The notes: generated by a model from the sequence alone, not told the origin. A stretch of DNA of 64,000 bases from Anaerolineales bacterium (GCA_015075625.1 JABTTZ010000002.1:1221855-1285854), one strand, 5' to 3'. Positions 24,761-33,549 are shown, counted from the stretch's first letter. Translations and numbers: made by a program.

Positions 24761-27541
24761 CTACACGACGATGTTCAACATCCCCCGTTCCGCCACATAG
24801 ATGATCTTCTTCGGCGTGCCGCTGACAAAGCGAACGACATCGGCGTGCGCCATTGCCTGCGCCGTTGCCTCTACCTCGCTTGTTCCCACCGGAACGCTGA
24901 TCTTCGCCCGAACTTTGCCGTTCACGCTGACAACCAACGTTAGGGCGTCCTCTTTTGCCGCCTCTGCGTCAAAGGTGGGGAAGGGCTGCCTATGGATGCT
25001 GTATGGGCAGCCGATCTGCGCCCACAGTTCCTCCGCGATATACGGCGTAAAGGGCGCCATCATCAACAGCATTGCCTGAATCGCCTCACCCCATGCTGGC
25101 GACCCATAAACCGCCGTCTTTCGCGCTGCCAGCAGTGTGTTTTTCAATTCCATCAGCGCGGCGACGGCGGTGTTAAAGCCAAATTCGCGCAGACCGTCCT
25201 CCACGCGCTGGATTGTCTGGTGGACTTTCCGGCGCAGCGCTTTCACCTCTGCTTCAGCGGGCGGGTCTCCGGCGGGGCGACCTTCATCCGCCACCAGATT
25301 CCACACATCGTTCAGCCAGCGGACAACGCCCTGAATCCCTTTGCTGTCCCACGGTCCGCCCGCCTCCCAACGAAAGGCGAACATCAGGTAGCCGCGCACG
25401 ACATCCGCCCCGTATTGGTTGACCAAGACATCGGGGGCGATCACGTTCCCCTTACTTTTAGACATTTTCTCCGCCCCCAAGCGGAAGCGTACACCCTCTA
25501 TGGTGATCTGATTTCCGCCCGCATCGGTGATCGTCGTCGCCTCGCCAACCTCCACAACAAAGGTTGCCCCGCCCGCCCTTTCAACGCTCAACAGGTTTTC
25601 GGCGCGTTTGACAACCTCCCCAATAATTTCGCTACTGCTACTGGTGGGTGTTGTCCCAACCTGATCGGCACTCAGGATGGTGATCCGTGCCGCATTCAGC
25701 TTGTCGCCATCCCAGACGCCCTCCGCACGGATCACATGACCGTCTGACGGCTCACCTAAAATCATGCCCTGATTGAACAACGCCGCCATCGGCTCATGAT
25801 CGATGGGGGTTTGGTCATAGGTGGGGGTCGCCGTTCGTATCGCAGCGGCATCCTTGAAGATTCCGCAGTCCCGCGCTGCTTTGGTGAAGAAGCGCGTGTA
25901 CATCAGATGCATCGTCGCGTGTTCAATCCCGCCAGTGTATTGATCCACAGGCAGCCAGTACGCGCCCTCCGCCGGATCAAAAGGGGCTTGGTCATACGCC
26001 GGACTCAGGTAGCGCAGTTGATACCACGAGGAACACATGAAAGTATCCATCGTGTCTGTCTCCCGCCGCGCCGCGCCACCGCACTTCGGACAGGCGGTGT
26101 GCAGGAATCCCGGGTGAGACTTCAGCGGGCTTTCGCCTGTTGGCATGAATGCTACATCATCGGGCAGTTCGATGGGCAGTTGATCGTAGGGGACGGGAAC
26201 TGTTCCGCACGTATCGCAGTAAACAATCGGGATCGGGGAACCCCAATAGCGCTGGCGGCTGATCAGCCAATCACGCAGGCGATAGGTAACAGCGGGCTTG
26301 CCCAAGCCTTGTTCGTCCAACCACGCGATCACCTTGTGGACTGCCTCCCCGTTGGCGGTGGGTGTTCCATCAAAGTGGGCGCTGTTGATCATCGTCCCTT
26401 CGCCCACATACCATTCAGGGGCACCATCCCCCGCTGCGACTGGGGCATCGGGTTGGATCACGGCGCGAATGGGCAGCTTGAATGCATGGGCAAAGGCAAA
26501 GTCCCGATCATCATGGGCGGGAACAGCCATGATTGCACCCGTCCCGTAGCCCATCAGAACGTAATCGGCAACCCACACCGGGATGCGCTCCCCATTGACC
26601 GGGTTGAGGGCATAGCCACCGGTGAAAACACCTGTCTTTTCCTTCTCAGTAGAGGTGCGCTCAATTTCCGTCCGGCGCTTCGCCTTCTGGATGTATTCCT
26701 CAACAGTAGGGCGCTGCGCGTCGGTGGTGATCGATTCTACCAGTGGGTGTTCGGGGGCAATGACCATGAAGGTTGCCCCCCACAGCGTATCGGGGCGTGT
26801 CGTAAAGACGGTCAGCTCGCCCCCGCCATCGGTCTTAAAGGTGACATGCGCCCCTTCGCTTTTCCCAATCCAGTTTGTCTGCATCACCTTGACCTTTTCG
26901 GGCCACTCAATCGTGCTGTGATCCAGCAGTTCATCGGCGTAGTGCGTGATGCGGAAAAACCACTGCTCCAACGATTTTTTGATCACGGGCGTCCCGCACC
27001 GCTCACAGTGGCGATCTTCCCCCCAGACCTGCTCCCGCGCCAGCGTTGTGTTGCATTTTGGGCAGAAATCAACCTCTGCTTGCTTGCGGTATGCCAAATC
27101 GTTCTCGAAGAACTTCAGAAAGAACCACTGTGTCCACAGATAATAGTCCTTATCGGAACTGACCGCTTGCCGCTCCCAATCGAACATCGTCCCCATCGTT
27201 TTCATCTGGGTGCGCATGGTGGCGATGTTTTTATATGTCCACGTTTTGGGGTGGATGTTGCGCGAAATGGCGGCGTTTTCGGCGGGCAACCCAAAGGCAT
27301 CAAAACCCATCGGGAACAAGACGTTGTAGCCCTTCATCCGCATGTACCGGGCGCGGGCATCGGAAGGGGTCATGGCATACCAATGCCCAATGTGTAGATC
27401 GCCGCTTGGGTAGGGCAGCATCGTCAGGGCATAGTGTTTGGGGCGGGCAGGGTCAACGACAGAGCGGTACAGCCCGTCGGCATCCCATTTTGCTTGCCAG
27501 CGTGGTTCAATCTCTTGGGGGGTATAGCGTTCTTTCGGCAT
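24761..27541 (-). CDS. leuS: Leucyl-tRNA synthetase
   Basis: LeuS charges tRNA-Leu with leucine. The 926-residue protein has the HIGH motif as HIGH at 50-53, the KMSKS loop at 692-696, and the CP1 editing domain with TGAIMAVPAHDDRDFAF, whose Asp is the conserved editing residue. Zinc-type Cys motifs (CPKCNTTL, CERCG, CDTCG, CPKCGG) are present. An insert of roughly 90 residues (HVIRAEGVWDGDKL ... TITDAGGN) precedes KMSKS, in the place of the leucine-specific domain but Ser/Thr-rich and longer than usual. The ATG at 27541 follows GAGGAGAC; the longer frame upstream is not used. The leader 0.4-0.8 kb upstream carries a leucine T-box. Confidence 0.97.
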   Translation of the reverse strand: MPKERYTPQEIEPRWQAKWDADGLYRSVVDPARPKHYALTMLPYPSGDLHIGHWYAMTPSDARARYMRMKGYNVLFPMGFDAFGLPAENAAISRNIHPKTWTYKNIATMRTQMKTMGTMFDWERQAVSSDKDYYLWTQWFFLKFFENDLAYRKQAEVDFCPKCNTTLAREQVWGEDRHCERCGTPVIKKSLEQWFFRITHYADELLDHSTIEWPEKVKVMQTNWIGKSEGAHVTFKTDGGGELTVFTTRPDTLWGATFMVIAPEHPLVESITTDAQRPTVEEYIQKAKRRTEIERTSTEKEKTGVFTGGYALNPVNGERIPVWVADYVLMGYGTGAIMAVPAHDDRDFAFAHAFKLPIRAVIQPDAPVAAGDGAPEWYVGEGTMINSAHFDGTPTANGEAVHKVIAWLDEQGLGKPAVTYRLRDWLISRQRYWGSPIPIVYCDTCGTVPVPYDQLPIELPDDVAFMPTGESPLKSHPGFLHTACPKCGGAARRETDTMDTFMCSSWYQLRYLSPAYDQAPFDPAEGAYWLPVDQYTGGIEHATMHLMYTRFFTKAARDCGIFKDAAAIRTATPTYDQTPIDHEPMAALFNQGMILGEPSDGHVIRAEGVWDGDKLNAARITILSADQVGTTPTSSSSEIIGEVVKRAENLLSVERAGGATFVVEVGEATTITDAGGNQITIEGVRFRLGAEKMSKSKGNVIAPDVLVNQYGADVVRGYLMFAFRWEAGGPWDSKGIQGVVRWLNDVWNLVADEGRPAGDPPAEAEVKALRRKVHQTIQRVEDGLREFGFNTAVAALMELKNTLLAARKTAVYGSPAWGEAIQAMLLMMAPFTPYIAEELWAQIGCPYSIHRQPFPTFDAEAAKEDALTLVVSVNGKVRAKISVPVGTSEVEATAQAMAHADVVRFVSGTPKKIIYVAERGMLNIVV

Positions 27542-27627
27542 GGGTTGGGTCTCCTCTTGTGCTTTGGACAAACCTTTACACGGTAGGGATGAGTTGGAAT
27601 CAAGGCGACGAAAACAAGACAACAAAA

Positions 27628-27657
27628 AGGGGTCAGGTTTGCATCAACCTGACCCCT
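27628..27657 (-). terminator. Strong intrinsic terminator between the 49-codon ORF and leuS
   Basis: On the minus strand a 12-bp perfect stem AGGGGTCAGGTT/AACCTGACCCCT with a 6-base loop is followed by TTTTTG. It lies 87 bases upstream of the leuS ATG. If it works, leuS needs its own promoter; TTGATT and a weak TGTAAA 17 bases downstream (about 27600-27572) are a poor candidate. Confidence 0.75.
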
Positions 27658-27688
27658 GCTCAACGCGCCATAAAAAGCCGTTACGAGT

Positions 27689-27838
27689 TTATCGCGGTGG
27701 GTATTCCGGTAGGCGTGGGCGATTGCGCACCGGGATACGCGCCGGAACCGGCTTAGGCGGGTTCAGCAGGCGTCCTAGCTGCTCAAGTTGCTCACGAAGT
27801 CGGCGAATAATGTCGGATTGCCGAGGTTTTTTGCCCAT
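27689..27838 (-). CDS. Short basic protein of 49 residues
   Basis: A small frame starts at ATG 27838, nine bases after GGGAG, and ends with TAA at 27689-27691. The product begins MGKKPRQSDIIRRLREQLEQ, an amphipathic helix, and continues with a Pro/Arg-rich tail (PPKPVPARIPVRNRP). It is strongly basic and has no export signal, so it could bind nucleic acid or the ribosome; this is inference only. It lies directly after the T-box terminator and before a strong intrinsic terminator, so the T-box read-through transcript would include it. A TGCTATAGT extended -10 at 27897-27905 may give it an independent promoter. Confidence 0.5.
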   Translation of the reverse strand: MGKKPRQSDIIRRLREQLEQLGRLLNPPKPVPARIPVRNRPRLPEYPPR

Positions 27839-27947
27839 CGCCAATAACTCCCACCGCGTCTCATCGCGGGTGAATCGAACGAGTCTGTAGAAAGACTATA
27901 GCACACTTTCCCCACAACCATCTTCCAAACTCATCAAATTCACGGTA

Positions 27948-28322
27948 AACGAAAAGTCCCCCTCATTCCAATCAGGGTCTAACCTGATCAGGAACGAAGG
28001 GGACTTCGCGGTACCATCCTGATTACACGGGGTGTGCTGCCGCACATGTGGACGTAGAGAGATTCGAACTCACGACCTCTTCAATGCCATTGAAGCGCTC
28101 TCCCAGCTGAGCTATACGCCCGTGTCACTCATTTTGCCGTAACGTGGCAGACGGCTTTGGCTAAGGAAGGCTAATTCCTTTCACCAAAGCGGCTGGCGGG
28201 TGAGTTCGGTCTTACTGGCGGGCATGGTTGCCGCTCTATACAGGCTTGCACCAACCGCCTGTTCGCTACCATGCTGACCTACTACCCCCGGTCATTGCCG
28301 TTGGATATGAGATTGTAGGGTC
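27948..28322 (-). promoter_or_regulatory. Leucine T-box riboswitch leader, containing a tRNA gene
   Basis: Read on the minus strand. Stem I has the specifier internal loop with AGTA (28283-28280) opposite GAA-CTC-A (28207-28201), closed by GGTC/GACC and GGGT/ACCC, so the specifier is CUC, leucine. A distal loop GGTTGGTGCAAGCC follows the family pattern. A stem III-like hairpin is at 28190-28154. The T-box TGGTACCGCG is at 28016-28007. The antiterminator pairs ATCAGGA (28023-28017) with TCCTGAT (27993-27987). The competing terminator pairs AAGTCCCC (28006-27999) with GGGGACTT (27961-27954), followed by TTCG. A tRNA-Ala sits between stem III and the antiterminator. The leader probably controls leuS and the 49-codon ORF. 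Confidence 0.87.
28049..28121 (-). tRNA. tRNA-Ala (anticodon GGC)
   Basis: A 73-base cloverleaf on the minus strand: acceptor GGGCGTA/TACGTCC with the G3:U70 pair that marks alanine tRNAs, D-arm GCTC/GAGC, anticodon stem CTTCA/TGAAG with loop ATGGCAT giving anticodon GGC, five-base variable loop AGGTC and T-loop TTCGAAT. Discriminator base is A and CCA is not encoded. The T-stem GTGAG/CTCTC holds one U-U mismatch. It lies inside the T-box leader of leuS, between sensor and switch, downstream of one clear promoter. Confidence 0.93.
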
Positions 28323-28351
28323 ATTATAGCAACGCCTCTTGGGGAGGTCAA
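28323..28351 (-). promoter_or_regulatory. Promoter of the T-box/tRNA-Ala transcript
   Basis: TTGACC (28351-28346) and TATAAT (28328-28323) with a 17-base spacer on the minus strand. Transcription should start at about 28316, just before T-box stem I. Confidence 0.85.
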
Positions 28352-28462
28352 GGGGAGGGTCAGGGGATGTGCTTCCTACGTTTTTTTGCCTGCCACGCAC
28401 AAACCAGAATTCACGCTATAATCGCCAGAAGTACGCTGATGCACGGATGAGGATTCAGCCCA

Positions 28463-28840
28463 ATGCCGAAATTTTTGATCTTTCAAAACACCAACGAATA
28501 TGAATTGATCCCTGCCGGGACGCATCTTTTTGACGCAGGCGACGAAGCCGAGTACATGTATATCCTGATCGAAGGGGAACTGAACGTCACCCAAAATGGG
28601 AAAACGATTGATACCCTGAACGCTGGCGATATTGTGGGCGAGATGGGTTTGATTGATAACTCGCCGCGCAGCGTTTCTGCCATTGCCAAAACGGATTGCA
28701 AGGTTGTTCCCATCAGCCTAAAGCGCTTTATGTTCATGGTTGAACAAACGCCCTTTTTCGCCCTCCATGTCATGCAAGTGATGGCAGAGCGTCTCCGCCG
28801 CGTCACCCGCTTGGCGCACGGCATCGAAGACAAAGCCTAA
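28463..28840 (+). CDS. Stand-alone cyclic nucleotide-binding domain protein
   Basis: A 125-residue protein consisting of one cNMP-binding beta barrel without a DNA-binding or catalytic partner domain. Residues 15-65 carry YELIPAGTHLFDAGDEAEYM and ILIEGELNV, and the phosphate-binding-cassette position reads GDIVGEMGLIDNSPRSVSA, close to the cassette G(E)(L)...RxA of true cyclic-nucleotide binders: the Glu of GEM and the Arg of PRS are present. It may bind cAMP/cGMP and act through protein partners. ATG 28463 follows GAGGA. TATAAT lies at 28417-28422. Confidence 0.85.
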   Translation: MPKFLIFQNTNEYELIPAGTHLFDAGDEAEYMYILIEGELNVTQNGKTIDTLNAGDIVGEMGLIDNSPRSVSAIAKTDCKVVPISLKRFMFMVEQTPFFALHVMQVMAERLRRVTRLAHGIEDKA

Positions 28841-28955
28841 CAACCATTTGTGTATGGCGGGGCGGACACAGATTCTGAATGTACCCGAATTCACCTGAAC
28901 GGGGTTAGGGGGAGGGGGATTGCACCCCGCCCCGCTATGTCAATGAGGTTTGAAG

Positions 28956-31900
28956 ATGGTTTCTTTACCCCCCAATCCAACCGACACGCCCGATAGCGGT
29001 GGGTGGTACACCCCCCCTGATGCGGTGACGCCAACGCCCCCTCCTAATCCCTATCCAACAACGCCTGTTCCCTTGCCCACTGACGCTGAGCCGCCCCGCC
29101 CGGGCGGATGGTACGTCCCCCTAGAGGCGACAAGCCGTGTCTCGGAATTGATCTTGCAGGAAAGCGCGGCAGAGACGCCCAGCGCTGATTCTAAGCCGAC
29201 ACCCGAAGCGACAGCCGCAATGGATTACAGCAATTATGTGGCCGGCGTTGGATTTGTCTCGGCAGAGGAAGCCGCCCGTTTGCGGGGCGAACTGCCCCCT
29301 CAGCCCATCCGTGAGGTAGCCGTAGCCACACAGCCCCCCGCCCCGGCGGGCGAAGACAAGGGTAATGTGGAGGGTGATGCGCCGCTGGAGAATATACCGA
29401 TGTCTAATATGTCGAACAGTTCTGAATTTCAAGAAAAGCCTGCTCCTGAGGGAGTAACCCGCCTCGAAGCAAGCGTACCCATCCAAGCCACACCGCCTAC
29501 CCAAGCGATGTCTCAGGAATCTGTGCCAGCATCCCCCCCGGCTGCCTCATCGCCTTCCCTTGCCGAAAAGTACGAGGCGGCAGAAAATGCCGTGCGTAAG
29601 GCGCGGCGGCGCTATGCGGCGGGCATGATCACCCGCGACCAACTGAACACCGAACTGCGCAACCATATGGTCTTGGACGATCAAAAACGCTATTGGGTGT
29701 TGGGTGTAGAAAGTGACAAATGGTTTCGCCATGATGGGACGGCTTGGGTGGCGGATACGCCCCCCGGCTACCAGCCCAAAGGCGACCCCGATCTGATGCT
29801 GTATAAGGAAGCTGCCGGAGCAGGCAAACCAAAGGCATTTGGCACGTCCGATGTCAGCATGACACAGCGCACCGTTGCCGAAGCGCCCTTGAATCTACCG
29901 AAAAAGGTGGCGATCCAAGACAGCGGGGCAACGGTGGTGGGCAACCGCGCCTGGGCAAGCCGCCTTGAGTCTGAATCACGCTCAGCCAGCAGCGGGGCAA
30001 CTGTCGCCAGTGCGCCTCTTTCAACGGGCGGGGCAGGTGTCACGGTGGTCAGTACACCCGCCGCTACAGGCGCAGGGATGACCGTCCCCTCGGCGGCGGT
30101 GGGGTCAACCTCGCCCGGTGTTGTCCGTGTGCCAGCAGCCGGCGGCGGCTCAAAGCTGATCCCGGGATCGATCCAGCCCGATTATGGCGATGCCCCATCG
30201 GGCTTTATGCAAGACCCCCAAAAAGTGGGTGGCTGCCTTGTCACAGTGGGCGTCCTGAGCATTTTTGGCGTTCTTATTATGGGGATTTTGGGGTCGCTTG
30301 GCTCGCTGTTATTTTATACGAACATCACCAATCAATACACGGCGAAGATCGATGATCTCCCCAACGCGATCAACCTGACCTCCCAATCCGTCCGCTTTTT
30401 GGACACAGCGGGGAAAGTCCTTTATCAACTGGACGACCCGAAACTGGGCGCACGGACGCAAGTGCCGCTTGATCAAATGTCGCCTTATTTGCTGCACGCC
30501 GTGATCAGCGCCGAGGAGCCGGATTTCTACACCGCCCCAGGCTTTGATGTAATTGCCATCATCCGGGCGATTATCCAAAATGTGACGGCGGGTGCGCCTA
30601 CCCTCGGTGACAGCACAATCACCCAACAGGTGGCAAAGCTGCGCCTTCTCGATCTTCCTACATCCAGCCAAGTGGACACCGAACGCAAGATTGAGGAAGT
30701 GATCACCTCCGCCGAGATTGCCCGCCGCTACACGAAAAGCCAAATTTTGGAGTTCTACCTGAACACCGTTTACTTTGGCAATCTGGCGTATGGGGCAGAG
30801 GCAGCCGCCCAAATCTACTTCAAAAAATCAGCCCGTGATCTGAATCTCTCCGAGGCGTCGTTCCTCGCAGGCTTGATCGAATCACCCGCCGCCTATGATC
30901 CAGTGGCGAACGCGAACACCGGACGTACCCCCGCCGGAATTGTCCGTGCGCAAAACGTCCGCGAGATGATGATCCAAAAGGGCTGTGTTGCCTTTGAGCA
31001 TATCGCGGCGAAATGCATTACGCGGGAAGAAGTGCGCAAAGCGGTGAAGGAATCCGCCGATATGGAAGCGGCGATGGCAACCTATAAGGCGCGAGGGATT
31101 GATATCAAGTATCCCCATGCTGTCTTTTTTGCACGGCAAGAGCTAGAGCGGCTTTTCGGCAGCAACGCCCTTTACACCGCTGGCTTCAGCGTGTACCTCA
31201 CGCTCGATACGCGCCTCCAAGATGCTGCCGAATCTACCGTCAAAAATGGGGTGAACAGCCTCGCCCTCCAAAACGTAACGAATGGTGCGGCGCTTGTCTT
31301 GCGTCCCTCAGACGGGGCGGTTTTGGCGATGGTCGGCAGCGCCGATTTCTTCAGCACAAAGATTGAAGGGCAGGTGAACGTTGTCACCCAAGCGGCACGG
31401 CAGCCCGGCACGGCGCTCCAACCCTTCCTCTATTTGGGCGCGTTAGAGCGCGATTCGTTGGGGCGTTATTGGACGCCGGCGACACCTCTCTTTGATGTGA
31501 AATCGTGCTTTGGGGCGAACGATGCCTTCTGCCCCGCCAACGCCGATGGGCGTTTCCGTGGTCCGGTCAACCTGCGCTATGCGTTGGGCAATGGCTACAA
31601 CGTGCCAGCGGTGAAAGCCTTCGAGTATGTTGGCTTGGATCGCTTCAAGGCGCTGGCTGCCCGCTTAGGGATTGCCTTCATTGGCACACAGCCCGAACAA
31701 GCAGCATTTTCAACGGGCATGGGAACTACCGAAGTGACCATGCTCAGCCTTGCCAACGCCTACATGACATTAGGCAATGGGGGACGCGCCCTAGACCCCT
31801 ACATCATCGCCCGCGTCACCTTGAAGAAGGACGGTGTGGAGGAGATTGTTTATCAACCCGCCGCACCAACCCCGCAGCAAGCCGTTGAACCGGGCTTGGC

Positions 31901-33014
31901 GTACCTAATCACCAGCATCCTCTCCGATAACGCCGCACGGACTGCCGCCTTAGGGGGGAATTCCGCCCTGAACCTTCAGAATGGGCATATCGCGGCGGTG
32001 AAGATGGGAACGTCTGACCAAAACCGTGATTCGTGGACGTTTGGCTATACGCCGGGGGCGATGGTTGCCGTTTGGATGGGCAACAACAACAATTCCTCCA
32101 TGAGCGCCGTCGCCGGAAGCACCGCAGCCTCGCTGCTGTGGAATCAGATTATGACCTCGGCGCTGGCGGGCGTTGCCCCAAGCCAAGCGGCGATGCCCAC
32201 CACCGTTGCCCAAACAAGCGTCTGCGATGATTTTGGCACAGCCGATCACCCGCAGTGTCGCACCCGCCGCACCGAGTTGTACTTCACAGCCAATCCCCCC
32301 CCAAGCATTGGGGAGATCATCGGGACGTATGAGGTCGATACCTACAGTGGCTTGATCGCCAACGAATACTGCCCAGACTTCAAAGAGGCACGCACCGCCC
32401 TGAATATCTTGGATCGGTGGGCGATCACATGGATGAACACCGACCCCACCGGCAGCCGTTGGGCTACAGAGCGCGGCTTACGCCTTCCCGTTGGGCAGCG
32501 CCCCGCCTCGGCGTGCCAACCCGGACAGGTGAACCCCATCCTTCAATTGAATTCGCCCGCCAATGGGCAGCAGGTGGCGCGGCTGATCGAGATCACCGGC
32601 ACCGTCCAAATGCCAAACATGAACCGCTACCAAATTGAGCTTGGGCAAGGGCAAAACCCGACGGCGTTCAGCATTGTGGACGGTCCGTTTGCCACATCGG
32701 GGCAGGGCTTTTTGGGGCGTTGGGAGACGAACCGCGTTCCTGATGGCGTCTACACGCTGCGGCTGTGGGCGGTGGATAGCCGGGGGCGCTATGCGGCGCG
32801 GACGGCGCAGGTGATTGTGAACAACACCTCGCCCATCCAACCTACCCCGCAAATTCCTCCAACAGCGGGCTTTCCGGGCTTTTCTACCCCGACACCCGAT
32901 TTTGGCATCCCGCCAACAGCAACCCTGCCCGCCATCACGGATCCCTTTGCGCCGTTCCCCACACCGAGCGGCAGCGATGGTGGCTTGCTGTTCCCGCCAA
33001 CAACCTCCCCCTAA
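28956..33014 (+). CDS. Class A penicillin-binding protein, divergent, with large N-terminal extension
   Basis: The 1352-residue protein has a cytoplasmic Pro/Ala/Thr-rich extension (1-420) that includes a small helical domain (about 205-275, LAEKYEAAENAVRKARRRYA). One membrane span follows at about 425-453. The GT51 glycosyltransferase comes next: the catalytic Glu lies in SAEEPDFYTAPGFD near 519, and STITQQVAKLRLL follows. The transpeptidase domain has the family layout but lost its motifs: SxxK is TALQ (819-822), SxN is GYN (880-882) and KTG is KMG (1016-1018). The C-terminus adds an Ig-like domain (about 1200-1290) and a Pro/Thr tail. It may polymerise glycan without cross-linking. ATG 28956 is used; TTG 28950 is possible. 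Confidence 0.88.
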   Translation: MVSLPPNPTDTPDSGGWYTPPDAVTPTPPPNPYPTTPVPLPTDAEPPRPGGWYVPLEATSRVSELILQESAAETPSADSKPTPEATAAMDYSNYVAGVGFVSAEEAARLRGELPPQPIREVAVATQPPAPAGEDKGNVEGDAPLENIPMSNMSNSSEFQEKPAPEGVTRLEASVPIQATPPTQAMSQESVPASPPAASSPSLAEKYEAAENAVRKARRRYAAGMITRDQLNTELRNHMVLDDQKRYWVLGVESDKWFRHDGTAWVADTPPGYQPKGDPDLMLYKEAAGAGKPKAFGTSDVSMTQRTVAEAPLNLPKKVAIQDSGATVVGNRAWASRLESESRSASSGATVASAPLSTGGAGVTVVSTPAATGAGMTVPSAAVGSTSPGVVRVPAAGGGSKLIPGSIQPDYGDAPSGFMQDPQKVGGCLVTVGVLSIFGVLIMGILGSLGSLLFYTNITNQYTAKIDDLPNAINLTSQSVRFLDTAGKVLYQLDDPKLGARTQVPLDQMSPYLLHAVISAEEPDFYTAPGFDVIAIIRAIIQNVTAGAPTLGDSTITQQVAKLRLLDLPTSSQVDTERKIEEVITSAEIARRYTKSQILEFYLNTVYFGNLAYGAEAAAQIYFKKSARDLNLSEASFLAGLIESPAAYDPVANANTGRTPAGIVRAQNVREMMIQKGCVAFEHIAAKCITREEVRKAVKESADMEAAMATYKARGIDIKYPHAVFFARQELERLFGSNALYTAGFSVYLTLDTRLQDAAESTVKNGVNSLALQNVTNGAALVLRPSDGAVLAMVGSADFFSTKIEGQVNVVTQAARQPGTALQPFLYLGALERDSLGRYWTPATPLFDVKSCFGANDAFCPANADGRFRGPVNLRYALGNGYNVPAVKAFEYVGLDRFKALAARLGIAFIGTQPEQAAFSTGMGTTEVTMLSLANAYMTLGNGGRALDPYIIARVTLKKDGVEEIVYQPAAPTPQQAVEPGLAYLITSILSDNAARTAALGGNSALNLQNGHIAAVKMGTSDQNRDSWTFGYTPGAMVAVWMGNNNNSSMSAVAGSTAASLLWNQIMTSALAGVAPSQAAMPTTVAQTSVCDDFGTADHPQCRTRRTELYFTANPPPSIGEIIGTYEVDTYSGLIANEYCPDFKEARTALNILDRWAITWMNTDPTGSRWATERGLRLPVGQRPASACQPGQVNPILQLNSPANGQQVARLIEITGTVQMPNMNRYQIELGQGQNPTAFSIVDGPFATSGQGFLGRWETNRVPDGVYTLRLWAVDSRGRYAARTAQVIVNNTSPIQPTPQIPPTAGFPGFSTPTPDFGIPPTATLPAITDPFAPFPTPSGSDGGLLFPPTTSP

Positions 33015-33044
33015 CAAAAGGGGGAAAATGACGGTGTTTTTGTC

Positions 33045-33098
33045 GGGGCGACCTTCTGTGGTCGCCCCCTCCCTGTCGGGACGCGCCACAGCGCGTCC
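33045..33098. terminator. Two hairpins between converging pbp and ssb genes
   Basis: GGGGCGACC/GGTCGCCCC with a 6-base loop at 33045-33068 and GGACGCGC/GCGCGTCC with loop CACA at 33079-33098. Both strands could use them. U-runs are weak. Confidence 0.6.
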
Positions 33099-33110
33099 GC
33101 CATATCCCCC

Positions 33111-33518
33111 CTAGAAGGGCAGATCGCCACCATCTTTGCCGCCGCTGCCCCCACCGGAATCATCCCCGCCCGTGCCGCCTTCCTCACCGCTCCGCTGTGA
33201 ATCCAAGAGGCGGAATTCGCGGGCGATCATATCCAGCGAGGCAACCGGTTGATTTGTCTGCTTGCTGATGTAGGTAGAGGCGCTGATTTCCCCTACCAGC
33301 ATGACCTTCCGCCCTTTTTTGATCAGTTGGCTGGCAAGCTCTGCTTGATTCCCAAAGATAGTTACCGAAAACCATGTCGTTTCTTCTTTGCGTTCCTCGC
33401 CTTTGCCCGTCCGCTTGCTCACGGCAACACTGAATTTGCAATAGGCTAAACCTTGCCCAGAATAATCGAACTTGGGATCACGTCCGACATTCCCGACAAT
33501 AATCAATTGCTGCCACAT
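33111..33518 (-). CDS. ssb: Single-stranded DNA-binding protein
   Basis: A 135-residue SSB with one OB fold (1-105: MWQQLIIVGNVGRDPKFDYS, VAVSKRTGK, TTWFSVTIFGNQAE, LVGEISASTY) and a Gly/Asp-rich tail ending in GGDLPF, the acidic tip that recruits replication and repair proteins. ATG 33518 follows GGGAGG. The gene is alone, without the rpsF or rpsR neighbours common elsewhere; it may be the only SSB or a second copy. A clear promoter is at 33578-33550. Confidence 0.95.
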   Translation of the reverse strand: MWQQLIIVGNVGRDPKFDYSGQGLAYCKFSVAVSKRTGKGEERKEETTWFSVTIFGNQAELASQLIKKGRKVMLVGEISASTYISKQTNQPVASLDMIAREFRLLDSQRSGEEGGTGGDDSGGGSGGKDGGDLPF

Positions 33519-33549
33519 AGGTCGCTTTCCTCCCTGATTAAGATTATAA

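Noticed and set aside
25796..27397. 533-codon plus-strand frame
   Set aside because: Antisense to leuS, which carries HIGH, KMSKS and editing motifs; the frame reflects GC-rich codon use.
28202..28225. GCC as T-box specifier, making the leader an alanine sensor matching the embedded tRNA
   Set aside because: GCC occurs in the stem region, but the loop-E signature AGTA/GAA and the flanking stems place CUC in the specifier position.
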